From NCBI GenBank assembly GCA_012845835.1, contig JABAKD010000025.1, positions 19,948,932 to 20,012,931 of the forward strand: a stretch of DNA of 64,000 nt. The letters are read 5' to 3'. Both the position numbers and the translations under genes were made by a program. This stretch comes from Undaria pinnatifida. Its lineage: Eukaryota > Sar > Phaeophyceae > Laminariales > Alariaceae. Position 1 is the stretch's first letter, and each line of letters begins with the position of its first letter. Of the stretch, positions 22,534-33,399 are shown piece by piece. The notes beneath the pieces were generated by a model. That model saw only the letters and a list, made by a program, of their open reading frames with translations. It made no database searches and had not been told where the DNA came from.

Positions 22534-22562
22534 GACCAACCAACCAACCAATCAATCAATCA

Positions 22563-22650
<88 letters not shown>

Positions 22651-22706
22651 GACCAACCAACCAATCAATCAATCAATCAATCAATTAAGCAATCAATCAA
22701 TCAGAC

Positions 22707-22749
<43 letters not shown>

Positions 22750-22750
22750 C
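22424..22750 (+). repeat. (AATC)n microsatellite, ~325 bp
   Basis: Tetranucleotide AATC/CAAT array interrupted by CAGACCAACCAACCAATC variants at about 22532, 22648 and 22702. The repeated interruption again points to growth by block duplication. The Ser-Ile-Asn-Gln frames are artefacts. Confidence 0.95.
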
Positions 22751-23039
22751 TAGTTAGTGTTTTGTTAATACTGCGTTTGCCATCTAGCAGTGTGTAGCGC
22801 TTGTTCTGATCATGCATCATACACACAATATGAAAGGGAAGCCCCAAAACCAATGCCTTCATGCAGGCGAGATGTGACATCGAAGCACACGGGGGGGGGA
22901 GGGGGGCGGGGGGGTTGATCATATTATATACACAAAATAGGCAAGAAGGATAGATCACTTTAATTTGTTCATGTCATGCTATTAATAAGTCCAAACATTC
23001 TTTCATTTTTTTTCCGAGAGCAGGTCGAGGCAGACGATA

Positions 23040-23130
23040 CACTGCTTCATGTGGAAGAATATTCGACGATTTACATCAGAACGACGTCTATCTAACGCTT
23101 ATACTGTCGGAGGGCAAAACAATATGTACA
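23040..23130 (+). repeat. Fragment related to the 8324-8482 foldback
   Basis: Shares GGAAGAATATTCGACG, ATTTACATC, AACGACGTC and GTCGGAGGGCAAAA with the left arm and right flank of the 8.3-kb foldback, but has no second arm. Probably a solo or deleted copy. Confidence 0.5.
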
Positions 23131-23379
23131 AGGGCTCCGCACGGTGGGCGGGCAAATAACCCAAGCAACACCCATCAGACACCCTTTGAAACCGATGCCT
23201 GCTACGATAGAAGGGTGTACCGCTTTTTTCCAGTACTACACCCCAAAACGGGTTTCCAGTTGCAAAGGCGTTAAGACACGTCCCTCCCAAAAACTGAGAT
23301 GTATGGAGAAAAAATCAAAACTGCTATTAGACCGGGTGAAACAGAGCCCACATTATGGCCTACGTATTTTCAACGACAA

Positions 23380-23540
23380 TCATGCAAAAAAAAAGCAAAA
23401 CTTTTTTTTTTTTCGGACGATTTTGGGTTAAGAAGCCTTCCGTCATTCAGAGGACCAAATAGCCAAAAAAAGGAATACCTTCAAATTATTCATAGCCAAA
23501 AAAAGGGATATATATACCTCTGTTATCGTAGCACGCGGGT
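23380..23540 (+). repeat. CGACGATTTTGGG / AGGTATACC repeat fragment
   Basis: TTCGGACGATTTTGGGTTAA, CCGTCATTCAGAG, AGCCAAAAAAAGG and ATATACCTC are components of the 160-bp array at 32.8-33.3 kb. One degenerate unit with a doubled AAAAAAGG segment. Confidence 0.6.
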
Positions 23541-23879
23541 TTTCCGGAGCCCGGCGGGTAGAGCGACCGAAGGCATGATGACCAGTGCGACGACGCTATG
23601 ACCCACCTCCGTCTCTCCGTCAGTGCGCGGCAGCGGTCTACGAATGGGATCGACCACAGGTGGGGCGCATCTTGCTTGCAGTGTTGCTGCAGTTCGTCAC
23701 GAAATGTGTATACCCCCACCGGTATATCTAAGCAGCCCAGCGCAGCGCGGTGGTTCGATATGGCCGATGCTGCAAGAAAAAAACGTCAGTTTTGTTGGGT
23801 CAATTTATCTTTCGGCTTTTATCCATGGGTCAACTTTTTTTCCGGCCCGCGTGTCGGATCAGGAGCTCCTCAAAAACAC

Positions 23880-24115
23880 TCGCGGGTCTCACAGTCGGGG
23901 GTCGGGTCAGGAGGAGGTGTTCGAGACCTCACTCTCTGGTCGGGTTGGGTCGAACCAGAGGACGGGTTTCAGATGTCACGGGTCGGGTTGGGTCGGGTCG
24001 ACCTGACCCGACCCGACCCGACCCGACCCGACCCGACCCGACCCGACCCGACCCGACCCGACCTGGACCCGACCCGACCCGACCCGACCCGACCCGACCG
24101 GCGAGAAGCGATCCG
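23880..24115. repeat. (GACCC)n array with inverted GGGTC arm
   Basis: About 19 GACCC pentamers (24000-24095) are preceded by GGGTCGGGTTGGGTCGGGTC (ending at 24000), forming a G/C-rich inverted repeat. The same palindromic architecture occurs at 59.35-59.6 kb. Arg-Pro-Asp-Pro-Thr frames are artefacts. Confidence 0.85.
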
Positions 24116-24389
24116 ACCCGCGAGAAGCCCTGAATTTGTTGCCTGCGAATTCGGAAAGGGTTTGAATATGAGTGCGTCATGAGAAGAGAACAAGAAAAAA
24201 GCGGAGCATCGGCAGTGGTAGCAGTAGTAGGTGTAGCAGTAGTAGGTGTAGTAGTAGGTGTAGGACAGGGGGTATAGATCGAAGTTCCGCCGGGGAAGCA
24301 GGGTGCGGTGGATGGAGGTAGACTGACTACAACACCGCGGTCGCCTCCCCCGGTGGGGTCTTCTTGTGTGGGTGGTGGTGGTGTTGTCA

Positions 24390-24710
24390 ACCTCGAACAC
24401 GGATAAGGTTGTTGACCAGAGTCTCACGGGTTCAAATCTCGGTATGTATGTATACAGTGTATGGAGTTTTTTTTGTTTCTGTTTTTTAGAGAACACATCA
24501 ACTAACTGCCTCTGAGAGAGCGCTCTTTGAAGCGGCGGTAAACGTAAGCACAATTTGACGCGAGTCGACGAGCCGGAAACTGAAATACTGAGTTTCTATG
24601 TTGTTGTCGCGACAAAAACGAGGGTGCGTGCAGTAGAGGACGCAAGTGAGGAGAAGAGCCTGCTGAGAGCGTCTAGGGAGACGGAGGAGGAGGAGAAATA
24701 TTTTTTTTGC
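24390..24710 (+). mobile_element. SINE-like unit with tRNA-like head
   Basis: A GGGTTCAAATC segment near 24440 resembles a pol III B box. It is followed by a T-rich spacer, then the shared SINE body: GTAAGCACAATTTGACGCG, AGTCGACGAGCC and GAGGAGAAGAGCCTGCTGA. The head is diverged and no A box can be fixed. The order of parts matches the better copy at 54982-55390. Confidence 0.5.
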
Positions 24711-24954
24711 GAAGATAAAATATGGCATCTATGAGCCCAACAAAAAAAAAACTACACGGTGTACGAGCATTGGTTGTTCCCTTCTTTTTTTTTTTCTGTT
24801 TCTCTGGGGTGTTTGTTTCCTTTATCTTTTTTTTTTTTTTTTTCTTTTCATGTTTCTCTATGATTATGGGTGTTTTCCTACTTCCTGTGTGTGTTTTTTG
24901 CGTTTCTCTGCGTGTTTCAATTTTTTACTTTTTTTGCTTTTTTCCTCTGTTTTT

Positions 24955-25065
24955 CTGGATTTTCTTCTTTTGTGTCTGGGGACGTCTTTGCAAGTTTTGG
25001 TCTTGAAGTTGGGAAACATCATGCTGCACGTGCGTACTGATTGTCGGAGGACAGACAAAACACAA
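24955..25065 (+). repeat. Repeat Q, single diverged unit
   Basis: GTCTGGGGACGTC, GAAACATCATGCTGCACGTG and ACTGATTGTCGGAGGACAGA align with the two tandem Q units at 60.05-60.35 kb. The region upstream (24780-24960) is T-rich and gives only Phe-rich frames. Confidence 0.5.
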
Positions 25066-25489
25066 AAAAAAAAACCTTTAAAACTTCAATAAAAGAACAC
25101 AAGTACACCGTGCACGTAGGTGGCAGATGGGGGGAGTTAGACTTTCGTGCATACCCGGTACATAAATAGGGTTCCTTTCGCGGGCTTCCCCAGTTTTTCC
25201 ATTTTTCTCTCCTTTTTCTGCAGGAGTGTGATCGCGAGCTGAACGAAGACTCATCATGCTTATAGATCTGGTCGGATGAGATGGGGAAATAAACAACGCC
25301 CAGAGACAGACGCATGCTATCATTCGAGATAGATAGAGAGGTATCGTATATATATTGTGGACTTTTTTCGGCCAACAATCAAAAAGTAACATTTTTTTCT
25401 GTCTGAATGGGGAGGGGCTCCTTAGCCCCAAATCGCCGGAAAATAAAATAACGTCACACGATTTCTTTTCTAAACGATTACATCGATAT

Positions 25490-25925
25490 ATATATATTAT
25501 AAAAATTGAAAATACACTCCAGCTGTGAGATCGAATATTTTGTCGAAACTCTCGTCTTTGCAAAGCTGTGTGTGATACTCCGATCGTAAGCGCGTATTAC
25601 GGGTTGTGTGTCCTCATTTAAAGATATAGGTCGGCGACTCCCCTTGCAACTACAGTGTGGCTATCAGGGTCAACAGGGTGATGTTAGGCAGTCTGTGCGC
25701 GGAAACTATAAAACCCGTTTCTGAGGGGGACAAAATTTGACAGCTGTGGAAGGAAATGCATCAGTTTATCACATGAATCCTGTGAGTCGAATATCCGGTG
25801 AGGGGAGGGCGGAGTTTTTAAGGACGTGGGGGCCTGATTTTGATCAAAAGGGGGGCGGGAGGGGGGGAGGGGGGGGAGGGGACGGGTGTGGTAGGTCAAT
25901 TTGTGCCTGGAAACTATAAATATTT
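25490..25925 (-). repeat. Dispersed repeat D1, inverted
   Basis: Complete 3' half and module 3 on the minus strand, then the poly-G hinge at about 25851-25880 and the CAATTTGTGCCTGGAAACTA end of module 2. It forms one end of the inverted counterpart of the 0.6-2.2 kb composite. Confidence 0.85.
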
Positions 25926-26830
25926 CTTGTGGGGGAGGGGGAGGGAATGTGGCGGGGGAGGCGGGGGGCGAAGGGGGAGGGCTTTAGGTCGCATAGATGT
26001 AGGGGTTTGCTATACGCGTGGTGCTAGGTCTAGGCGATGGTGCGGGTGGTGGGGAAGAAGGGGGCGTTGGGGGCGGGGGTGGGTGGAAATTGCAGCAGCG
26101 GCATGGACGGCTCTAAAACGATAACGAGGCGATATCCAGGGCGTGGAAGTGTTTATTACTCTGGCGGATTTCGATATTAGGTGGGGTGTTTAAGCAAGAG
26201 GAAGCGAGGGCAAAAACAAAACAAAAAACGAAAGGCCGGGGGGGGGGAGGGTTTCCAATAGGTCACATATAATATCAAAATACACTCCAGCTATGAGATC
26301 AAGGATTTGGTCGACACTGATGTTCGCAACATTGTGTGTGATCCTCCGATCGCGCGTATTAATCATATATGTAGAGGCTTGCTATACGCGCGGTGCTGGG
26401 TCTAGGCGATCGTGCGGATGGTGGGAAAGGAGGGGGCGTTGGAGGGGGGGAGGGGGGATGAATGAAAGCTACGTCATGGATGGCTAGAAAGATAATGACG
26501 AGATATCAATGGCTTATTAGTGTTTATTACCCTAGCCGATTTCGATTGTAAGTGGGGCGTTTGAACGAACTGGGTGGGGAACAAAAAGGGGGGGGGGGGG
26601 GGGGGGGGGGAGGGCGGAGATAAGTTGGAGCTAGGGCATGGATGGCTAGATGGATAATGAGATGCTATCAGCTGGCTGGTAGTGTTTACTACTCTGGCAG
26701 ATTTTGATTTCAGGTGGGGCGTTTGAACAAGAGGGATCGGAGGGGGCATTTCGATATGTGCGCGGAAACTTTAAACCCTTGAAGGGGACGAATCTGACGG
26801 TTGTAGCAAGAACACACCCCTTTATATCAC
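25926..26830 (-). repeat. Repeats H and G, inverted, with poly-G
   Basis: H occurs twice (about 25995-26045 and 26370-26420, each with GCTATACGCG and GTCTAGGCGAT). G occurs three times (about 26095-26185, 26470-26560 and 26640-26730, each with GTGTTTA..ACTCTGGC or CCTAGCC and AGTGGGGCGTTT-type motifs). D1-like fragments lie at 26270-26360 and 26745-26830. A poly-G run sits at 26588-26610. Block order is the reverse of 1.1-2.2 kb. Confidence 0.7.
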
Positions 26831-27047
26831 CCGCCTGGTAATGTTTACTAGGTATTATTCTAGAAGGTTTGATGTTACATGTAGTATGCAACCCAGTTCT
26901 TAGGTGTAGTAAACAACGTTTTAAAAGGTTAATAAATTGTGTTTGTACATGGATCGGAATATTTCAATCGATAGGTACAATTATGTAGATACCATTCTTT
27001 TCTGACATCGCTAATTATGAGAAATAAATACATATTGCCAAATACAA

Positions 27048-27605
27048 CAGGCGAGGTGATGTGGTCACGCAATGTCACCGCCATTTAGAACGAAAGGGAG
27101 AGATGCGAATCGTTATTGCTTTGAAAGGAACGCTTAGTGTAAACGCGCTCAATTACGTTACTTCGTTAGTCATACTTCGCTTGGCATAGGTTGGGAGGCG
27201 ATCATGCAGACGGTATGTACCAAATACCTTACGTGATAAGTTGGTAGTGCGGTTTACCGCAATTTTAGCGTATCTGTCTGTATCTCCTTTTTACATTATT
27301 ATTGTCTCACATATACGATTTTACGCCTATGATTTTTGCCGTGCCGATGAGGGGCTCTGAGGTCGCCAAATCCAAGACAGAGATACATCTTACAATTACA
27401 CCAAGCGACGTGACGTGGGCATGCGATGTCACCACTATTGAACGCGAGGATAACTTTCCTTTGATAGGCATATGCTACTTCGTTTGGTAGAGTTTTTCAG
27501 GCGATCATGCAAACGGCCGGAGGCACGAAATACCCTGCGTAATAGGTTCGTAGTGTGGTCTACCGCAGTGTTAACATAACTGCCTGTACTTCTTTTTCAC
27601 ATTGT
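27048..27605 (+). repeat. Repeat K, two tandem units (~300 bp)
   Basis: GGCGATCATGCAGACGG at about 27197 and GGCGATCATGCAAACGG at about 27499 mark equivalent points 302 bp apart. Each unit also has GTGATGTGGTCACGCAATG or its variant GTGACGTGGGCATGCGATG, plus GTGCGGTTTACCGCA or its variant. A single inverted unit lies at 590-870. No coding content. Confidence 0.7.
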
Positions 27606-27699
27606 TATTATCTAATGTACGATTATACGCCCTGTTTTCTCCCCACTGTCGTCGAAGATATATTGTATACATATACAATTAGGCCACGGATTTGGACGC

Positions 27700-28000
27700 A
27701 CGGTGCGATGTCCAGAGGTAGCACTTTTTCCGATTTTTGGTTTTCTGAACGACGGAGCTTCCTTAACCAAAAATCGTCGGAAATCAGAGGCCATTCTTTT
27801 TTTCACATGATTCTTTTCGTTGCGTACCCTAGGCTCCACATGAGGTTTTTCACCCGCGATAAAATGCATTTTTTTTTTTTTTTTTCTACAAATCGGTTCT
27901 TTGTTGTTGGAGAGGCCTTAAGCTCCCACAAATTGAGGAAACCTCAAAAACAAAAGTAGTGTGCACCTCTTATCATCGTAGCACGCGACTTTGTCAGATC
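27700..28000 (+). repeat. Degenerate GAGGTAGCAC / AATCGTCGGAAAT repeat
   Basis: CCAGAGGTAGCACTTTTTCC, TCTGAACGACGGAGCTTCCT and AAAATCGTCGGAAATCAGAG correspond to the duplicated unit at 31839-32070. One copy here, followed by a T-rich run and a CTTATCATCGTAGCACGCGA motif. Confidence 0.5.
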
Positions 28001-28146
28001 GGGGTTTGCTCGTTCAGATTGCGAAACAATAATATGGGTTGGGTGGCGTATGAATCCCTAAAAAAAACGAGGAGCCAATGCGAGCAACAAATCGTGCTCA
28101 TGTGTTCAGATGCGATGTTATTAATGACGTCATCACGACATTTTTC

Positions 28147-28195
28147 CGTGGGTGTGTGGGTGGGTGGGTGGGTGAGTGGGTTGGGTGGGTGGATT
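28147..28195 (+). repeat. (GGGT)n microsatellite
   Basis: Degenerate GTGGGTGGGT repeats. The reverse strand gives the Thr-Pro-Pro-Thr-His frames, which are artefacts. Confidence 0.8.
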
Positions 28196-28261
28196 GGTGA
28201 ACACCAAGCAGCGAACAGCCCAACCGCGTTCAATTTGCGGTGATACAAAACACAAAAACGC

Positions 28262-28470
28262 ACTCCGAGGTTTTGTTGTTGTTGTTGTTTTTGTTGTTGC
28301 TATCAAATTAACTCGCATAATCAAGTGCGTGGTCACAGGACAGGACGGGCTTCAGTCACTCTGGAGCAAGTGGAAGAATACCCCACGGCAAAACAACAAA
28401 ATCAAAACCAAAAGTGGTACACCGCACGCATATATCATAGCTGTATGAAGCAAGTCATACACAATCTTAG
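28262..28470 (-). mobile_element. RTE-like retrotransposon 3'-end fragment
   Basis: Plus strand begins with (GTT)n, then AAATTAACTCGCATAATCAA, GGTCACAGGACAGG, CAGTCACTCTGGAG, ATACCCCACGG and CGCATATATCATAGCTG. In element sense (minus strand) this is the 3'-terminal block ending in an (AAC)n tail. The polymerase part is missing, consistent with 5' truncation. Confidence 0.65.
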
Positions 28471-28879
28471 ACTGGGTAGTTTTTTTAGGGTTCAGTATAC
28501 GGCGGGCGTCGACAGGAAACATTATTCCTGTCCCCCTGCGGTGGCGGTGGCTACGGCGGCGTACGCCTGTCTACTACGATGTCTTTCCACCAACACACAG
28601 ACAGACGAATCTAGTCTTCGGGAAGGCCTTTCGACTTCAAGCAGCAGTGACATCATATCCCCCATGCATACGTGGAGAGAGTTTTGTTGAGCCCGCGAGA
28701 GTTTTTTTTTCGCCACACGGTGTACATGTGTGGGAAGGGCAGCAACCGCTCAGGCCATCATGACGACCGAAGTTGCCTGCGGCAAAAGGTATCCGAGAAA
28801 TTAATTCGTTTTTTCACGAGCTCGAGTTGGGTGACTGTTAGAAAAAAGTCTTGGGAGAGCGAGGCGACATGCTGATGCA

Positions 28880-29420
28880 GAGACGGGCGGACGGACGGAC
28901 GGACGGACGGTTGAGCCGACAGATGGGCTGACTGACTCGCGGACAGCGCCCCGAAAAAAACAGCCCTTTTTGACGATGAAAACCCAGGGGGGGCGAAATC
29001 TTCCAGAACATCTCGCGTTGTACTCTCTCTTAACATGCCCCAATGGCCGCTACGAGACGACCCTTGGGGACGGACCGACGGACGGGCGGATAGGCGGTCG
29101 GTCGGTCGGTCGGTCGGTCGGTCGGTCAGTCAGACGGGCGGTCGGACGGTCGACGAACGGGCTGACGGCGTCCCGAGGTGTGCGGACATGCCCCCCCGAA
29201 AACCACGATGACAATGTGCTCAATATGGAGGGACGCCACGGCTCGTGGAAACGGACCGACGTGCACGCGGACGGACGGACGGGCGGACATTCAGACCGAC
29301 GGACATGTGGACGGGTGCGCCGAGAGTTGCGCAGACGAAACCTTCGCGAAGCCGCGGCGGGCTTTAATGGCAGCGCTAGATGCCGGGCGACCGGGCGGCC
29401 GGCTTAGGCTCGGGCAGGAA
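28880..29420. repeat. GGAC/GGTC/GGCG short-repeat cluster
   Basis: CGGACGGACGGACGG (about 28888-28909), (GGTC)n at about 29097-29128, and scattered CGGACGGACGGGCGG (about 29270-29285). The long Arg/Gly-rich frame over the region comes from these tetranucleotides. No domain is recognised. Confidence 0.7.
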
Positions 29421-29794
29421 GAGAACGACGCTCTGGGTGGCATCCTCCTGCCTCATCACAGCCGAGGCTATGGCGCAGCATGGCGTTTAACCTCCATTTT
29501 CGCGTACCCCGAGTATGGATGACTCCCGCAAGTGGCTCTGTAACTCGCTGTAAAAAAAAAAGAGACTTCCCCAAGGGTTAGTGTTGCTTGGCGTAGCGTA
29601 CAACACACGATTCCGCGGCGAGCGACGCCGACACTTCACAAAAACGCTTTTAGAAAAATGAAAAACCGGGTAGCATGTCCGCAAAACACTGTCGCGTTTA
29701 TCCTACCCGCGCGTGACCCCTTTACGACGCACGCTGCAGTAATAGAGGTGTATCACTTTTTCTTTTTTTAGCGTTCCTCGCTTTGAAGACCACT

Positions 29795-30085
29795 CCAGAA
29801 AGAAAAGTAGAACTCATTGGCACTGTAGTCATCCACAAGCAAGAAAGTAGGCACAAGGTGCCGAACTCCGTCTTACGAGCGGTTCTTGGAAGGATGCGGT
29901 TCACCCTTCATGCGACTCGCCGAACATCTCACGGCGCTTCGCGCTTGGTGCGCGCAATATCTGCCTGGTTGGTGAAAACCCGACGTGCTCCGTCCCGGCA
30001 GAGTAGGGATGCGAGAGGGTTGATGGTCAGACGACTATGGCCATGCACAAACTGGGTACACCCCCCCCCCCCCCCCCCGACCACC
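29795..30085 (+). repeat. Dispersed repeat N, copy 2
   Basis: Second copy of the 20325-20610 repeat, with the same block order and the same GTACACCC poly-C end. It differs by small indels (for example, the tandem CACAACAAGGTGCC part is shortened). Neither copy preserves a full frame across the other's indels. Confidence 0.65.
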
Positions 30086-30103
30086 ACCACCACCACCACC
30101 ACC
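30063..30103 (+). repeat. Poly-C followed by (ACC)n
   Basis: A poly-C run (about 30061-30078) followed by (CAC/ACC)n. Poly-C also ends copy 1 of repeat N, so the homopolymer is part of the repeat family. Confidence 0.85.
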
Positions 30104-30589
30104 CAGAAGTCGATTATCAGAAAAACGAAAAAGCAACCTGATGGACAATATCATATCCTACAGTAGGATGTAAAACTTGAAAAAGAAAACACACACACAC
30201 AAAAAAAAAAAAAAAAAACGGCGATATCGAGTCAAACATTTTCGCACCTTAGTCCCGACATGGGGGACAAAACACCTGGACTTCAAGTAGACCAGAGGGT
30301 CCTTTTTTAGGACACTTGAGGAAATGGGTTAAGATGTCTCGAAGTTCAGAAAATATCTGGTTTTGATATTGTTGTTGCCAACTATATACCCTGCGCTCTG
30401 CTTAAAGAAAAACGGGAGAAACAAAACAAAAAAAATGAAATTCCGGGGATTTTGGGTTAATAATAAAGATGTTCCCACAAATTCAGAAAATTTATATTTG
30501 TTCGATTTGCCCCCCAAAAATGCTGCTTCTATCGTAGAAGATTCTTACGCCCTACCGTACGTAGCGTATCTCCTTGGGATAGGGGTGCC

Positions 30590-31020
30590 CCCCGTTTGTG
30601 TCGGACCCAGGTACCCGGCGGGTTTACCCGGACGGGTCCCTACCCGTTACAGGGTCCGGGTCCGACCCGAAACCCGCTGGGTTTTTAGGGCCAGGTACCC
30701 GGGTACTCGTTTAGCAACGTGTCTCCGTGGTCAGCATATGCCTGACAATGACCTCCAGAAGTCCTTCAAACAACGCAACAAACGATCCACCAGCGCAATG
30801 CTCGCACCATATCTATCAGCTATTGCGCGTGCAGCTACGACGGCCATCCATGACCATGAGTATCCCGGGCTGGGTACCCGGGGTACCCGAAAACCCGGGT
30901 GTCCGTTTAACCCGGGTACCCGAGTACCCGGGTACCCGTTAAGCAACGTATCCCCACGGTCAACAATGCCTGACAATACCTCCGGACGCCTTTCAAGTGC
31001 TCACGAAATAAATGATCCAG
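30590..31020 (+). repeat. GGTACCCGGGTACCC-rich direct duplication
   Basis: Two segments about 235 bp apart share CGTTTAGCAACGTGTCTCC / CGTTAAGCAACGTATCCCC, GCCTGACAATGACCTCC / GCCTGACAATACCTCCGG and AACGATCC / AATGATCC. Each is preceded by dense self-complementary ACCCGGGTACCC words, which can form hairpins. A third cluster of the same words lies at 31340-31480. The 220-codon frame across the area is a by-product of stop-poor GC-rich repeats. Confidence 0.6.
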
Positions 31021-31838
31021 TATAATATAGGACACCGCTTGGACTAAAAAAGCACCTGATGTGCATTCTGCATTCTGTATTCTTCCGGCATCGTGGGCTG
31101 CCACGTGACCGAGCTTGTTCGGGGTGAGCCCCCCGACGAAGAAGCGCTCCCCAACGGCGATGATGGTTGTTCAATCTAAAACGGAGGGAGGATCCTGCGT
31201 TTCGCTAGAATCCAAAACTGGGCAGCACACCCCGTTTGACGCAAACACTCTTGCAGTTATCGCCGATAAATGCAATCGAAGAAGACGCCCTACCATCCAC
31301 TTGTCAGGGGCCCGCTTGACGCCCGCAAGCGGGACCATATGTTGCCCGGGTACCCGGGTACTCGGGTACCCGGCGGACCCGGCTCCGGTCCCCTGAAAAG
31401 CAGGGTTACCCGGTGACGAGTCTGAGTCCGACCTCCAGAATTTGGCGGGTACCCGCTCGTGGCGGGTACCCAGGGCGGGTGGCGCCCCTACCTCCTTCGG
31501 CAATGCATAAATTAGGGCATATCATACCTTCGCCTAATGTGTGTGTTTTATTTTCTCTTGTATCTGAAACAGGCTGCACGGTAGAGGGAGGGAGGCTCCA
31601 CGTTTATAATGTGGTTGTTTTTTTTGGCGGTGACCCGGGGTCACACTCATGCGAGCAAACCCCCCTCTTGCTGACTTTTTTTCAATGGTGTCGTGTGCTG
31701 TTTAAATTTGTGCGATGATACCGATCTGCAAACTATGAAAGCACGATAACAATAACAAGCTACACTCTGGTACTAGCGCTGCGCCTTAAACAAATTGGCC
31801 TAAAGAGCGTATTTTTCGAGTGACGCACGCTACGACAG

Positions 31839-32075
31839 AGGTAGATAGCACTTTTCTGCTTTTTTGTTTTCTCTGGACATGACGCGGGGAGCTCCTGTTA
31901 AACTCCAAAAATCGTCGGAAAAACAGAGGGCATTTTTTTTTGAACGATATATATATCTAGAGGTAGCACGTTTTCTGCCTTTTTTTGTTTTCTGAACATG
32001 ACGCGGGGAGCTCCTGTTAGACCCAAAAAAAACGTCGAAAATCGGCGGAGGCCATTTCTTTCTTTTTTGCACACA
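31839..32075 (+). repeat. ~119-bp tandem duplication
   Basis: Two units (from about 31839 and 31959) share AGAGGTAG.TAGCAC, TTTTGTTTTCT, ACATGACGCGGGGAGCTCCT and a GTCG.AAA..CGG...GGCC..TTT pattern. Related to the fragments at 27.7 and 32.1 kb. No gene. Confidence 0.7.
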
Positions 32076-32269
32076 TGTTGAATCTTCTCGTTGAGTATAC
32101 CTAGGCCCATACATGTATGAGGCTTTTCATCCGCGATAAAAGCAGCTGTATTTTTCATCCGCGAGAGAAGCAATTTTTGCTGTTAGGAGGGAACGTGTCT
32201 TAAGCTCCTGAATTGAGGGGTAGTATTAGAAAGAAGGGGGTGCACCTCGATTGTAGCACGAGTAAAAAA

Positions 32270-32780
32270 AAAGGGGGGGGGGGGGGAATAATTAACACCC
32301 CCACCCCCCCGCTACACCGTGCGGCGTCCGTCATCTGGCCTTTTGACAAGGGTCTGGCGCGAAACCTCGACCACTCTCGAACACAGGACTGACTGACGTA
32401 CGTACGTGCTCTAGATGTATGATAAAGGGTAGGGTAGTGTAGCACTTTTAGTTGAGGCACAAATATTTTTTTGATGAATTTGACTGGGCCTCCTATTTCC
32501 ATTTTTTTTCTTGGGGGGGGTACCTATAGACCACATCATGGAAGATTTTCATCCTATAGATACGATAGAGGTTCCATGCAAGTCACTTTTTTTTTCGGAG
32601 AGTTGATCCTCAATTTTGGGAAGCTTTAGACCCCCCTCTCTTCCAAAAACCGATTCGGAGTAGAGAACAAAAAAAAAAAAAAAAAATGCTACTATTATAG
32701 ACTATACCGGATCATGAAAAAAAAAACATCCCCATGGCCTCGATAGGCACAAAGGAGAGAATCATGCAAGAAAAAATGGC
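32270..32780. other. Unassigned stretch with poly-G, poly-A and poly-T runs
   Basis: A poly-G run at about 32274-32286, then AT-rich sequence with homopolymers. There are partial matches to the neighbouring TTCGGAGAG...ATCCT repeats. No gene supported. Confidence 0.4.
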
Positions 32781-32782
32781 CA

Positions 32783-33345
32783 ATTTCCGACGATTTTGGG
32801 ATTAAGGAGCGTCCTCGTCATTCAAAAACCATTTTCGCCAAAAAAAGGTATACCTCCATCGTAACACCCGTCCCTACTAGCGTCCCCGTCCTTCAGAAAC
32901 TATTTCCGGCAAAAAACGGTACACCTTAATAGATCTCAATATTTCCGACGATTTTGCCTTGTAGGGTTAAGGAGCGTCCCCGTCACTCAGAAACCATTTT
33001 CGCCAAAAAAAGGTATACCTTCATCGTAACACCCGTCCCTACTAGCGTCCCCGTCATTCAGAAACTATTTTCGACAAAAAACGGTACACCTTAATATGTC
33101 AATATTTCCGACGAATTTGGGGTTAAGGAGCGTCCCCGTCTTTCAGAAAAAATTTTCGCCAAAAAAAGGTATACCTCCATCGTAGCACCCCGTCCCTACT
33201 AGCGTCCCCGTCCTTCAGAAACTATTTTCGGCAAAAAACGGTACACCTTAATAGATCAATATTTCCGACGATTTTGGGGTTAAGGAGCGTCCCCGTCATT
33301 CAGAAACCATTTCCGCCAAAAAAAAGATATACTCCTCTATCGCAT
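32783..33345 (+). repeat. ~160-bp tandem array, 3.5 units
   Basis: TTCCGACG starts at 32785, 32943, 33106 and 33263 (158, 163 and 157 bp). Each unit has GGTTAAGGAGCGTCC, CGTCATTCAGAAACCATTTT, GCCAAAAAAAGGTATACCT, CCCGTCCCTACTAGCGTCCC and CAAAAAACGGTACACCTTAA. Within each unit the CCGTC..TTCAGAAA..ATTTTCG.CAAAAAA-CGGTA block is itself doubled, so the 160-bp unit is a dimer of about 80-bp halves. It belongs to the same superfamily as the arrays at 2.6 and 20.9 kb. Confidence 0.9.
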
Positions 33346-33399
33346 CATGCGTATCCTCAAAATCGGTTTCAGGGGTGCGGGGAATAAATGTCCTCAAAT

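Noticed and set aside
22392-22688. Ser-Ile-Asn-Gln repeat protein
   Set aside because: (AATC)n microsatellite read in one phase.
22424-22750. CRISPR array
   Set aside because: The repeated words are 4-bp microsatellite units with no unique spacers. No cas genes are present and the sequence is eukaryotic.
23598-24553. 194-codon frames on both strands with Asp-Pro-Thr-Arg-Pro repeats
   Set aside because: Produced by the (GACCC)n array. The frames are open on both strands simultaneously.
28970-29407. 145-codon Gly/Arg-rich frame
   Set aside because: Derived from GGTC and GGAC tetranucleotide repeats, with no domain and no splice-site support.
30363-31025. 220-codon frame, one of the longest in the window
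   Set aside because: It runs through a direct duplication of GGTACCCGGG-rich sequence. There is no domain, and the first part is AT-rich non-coding-like sequence.
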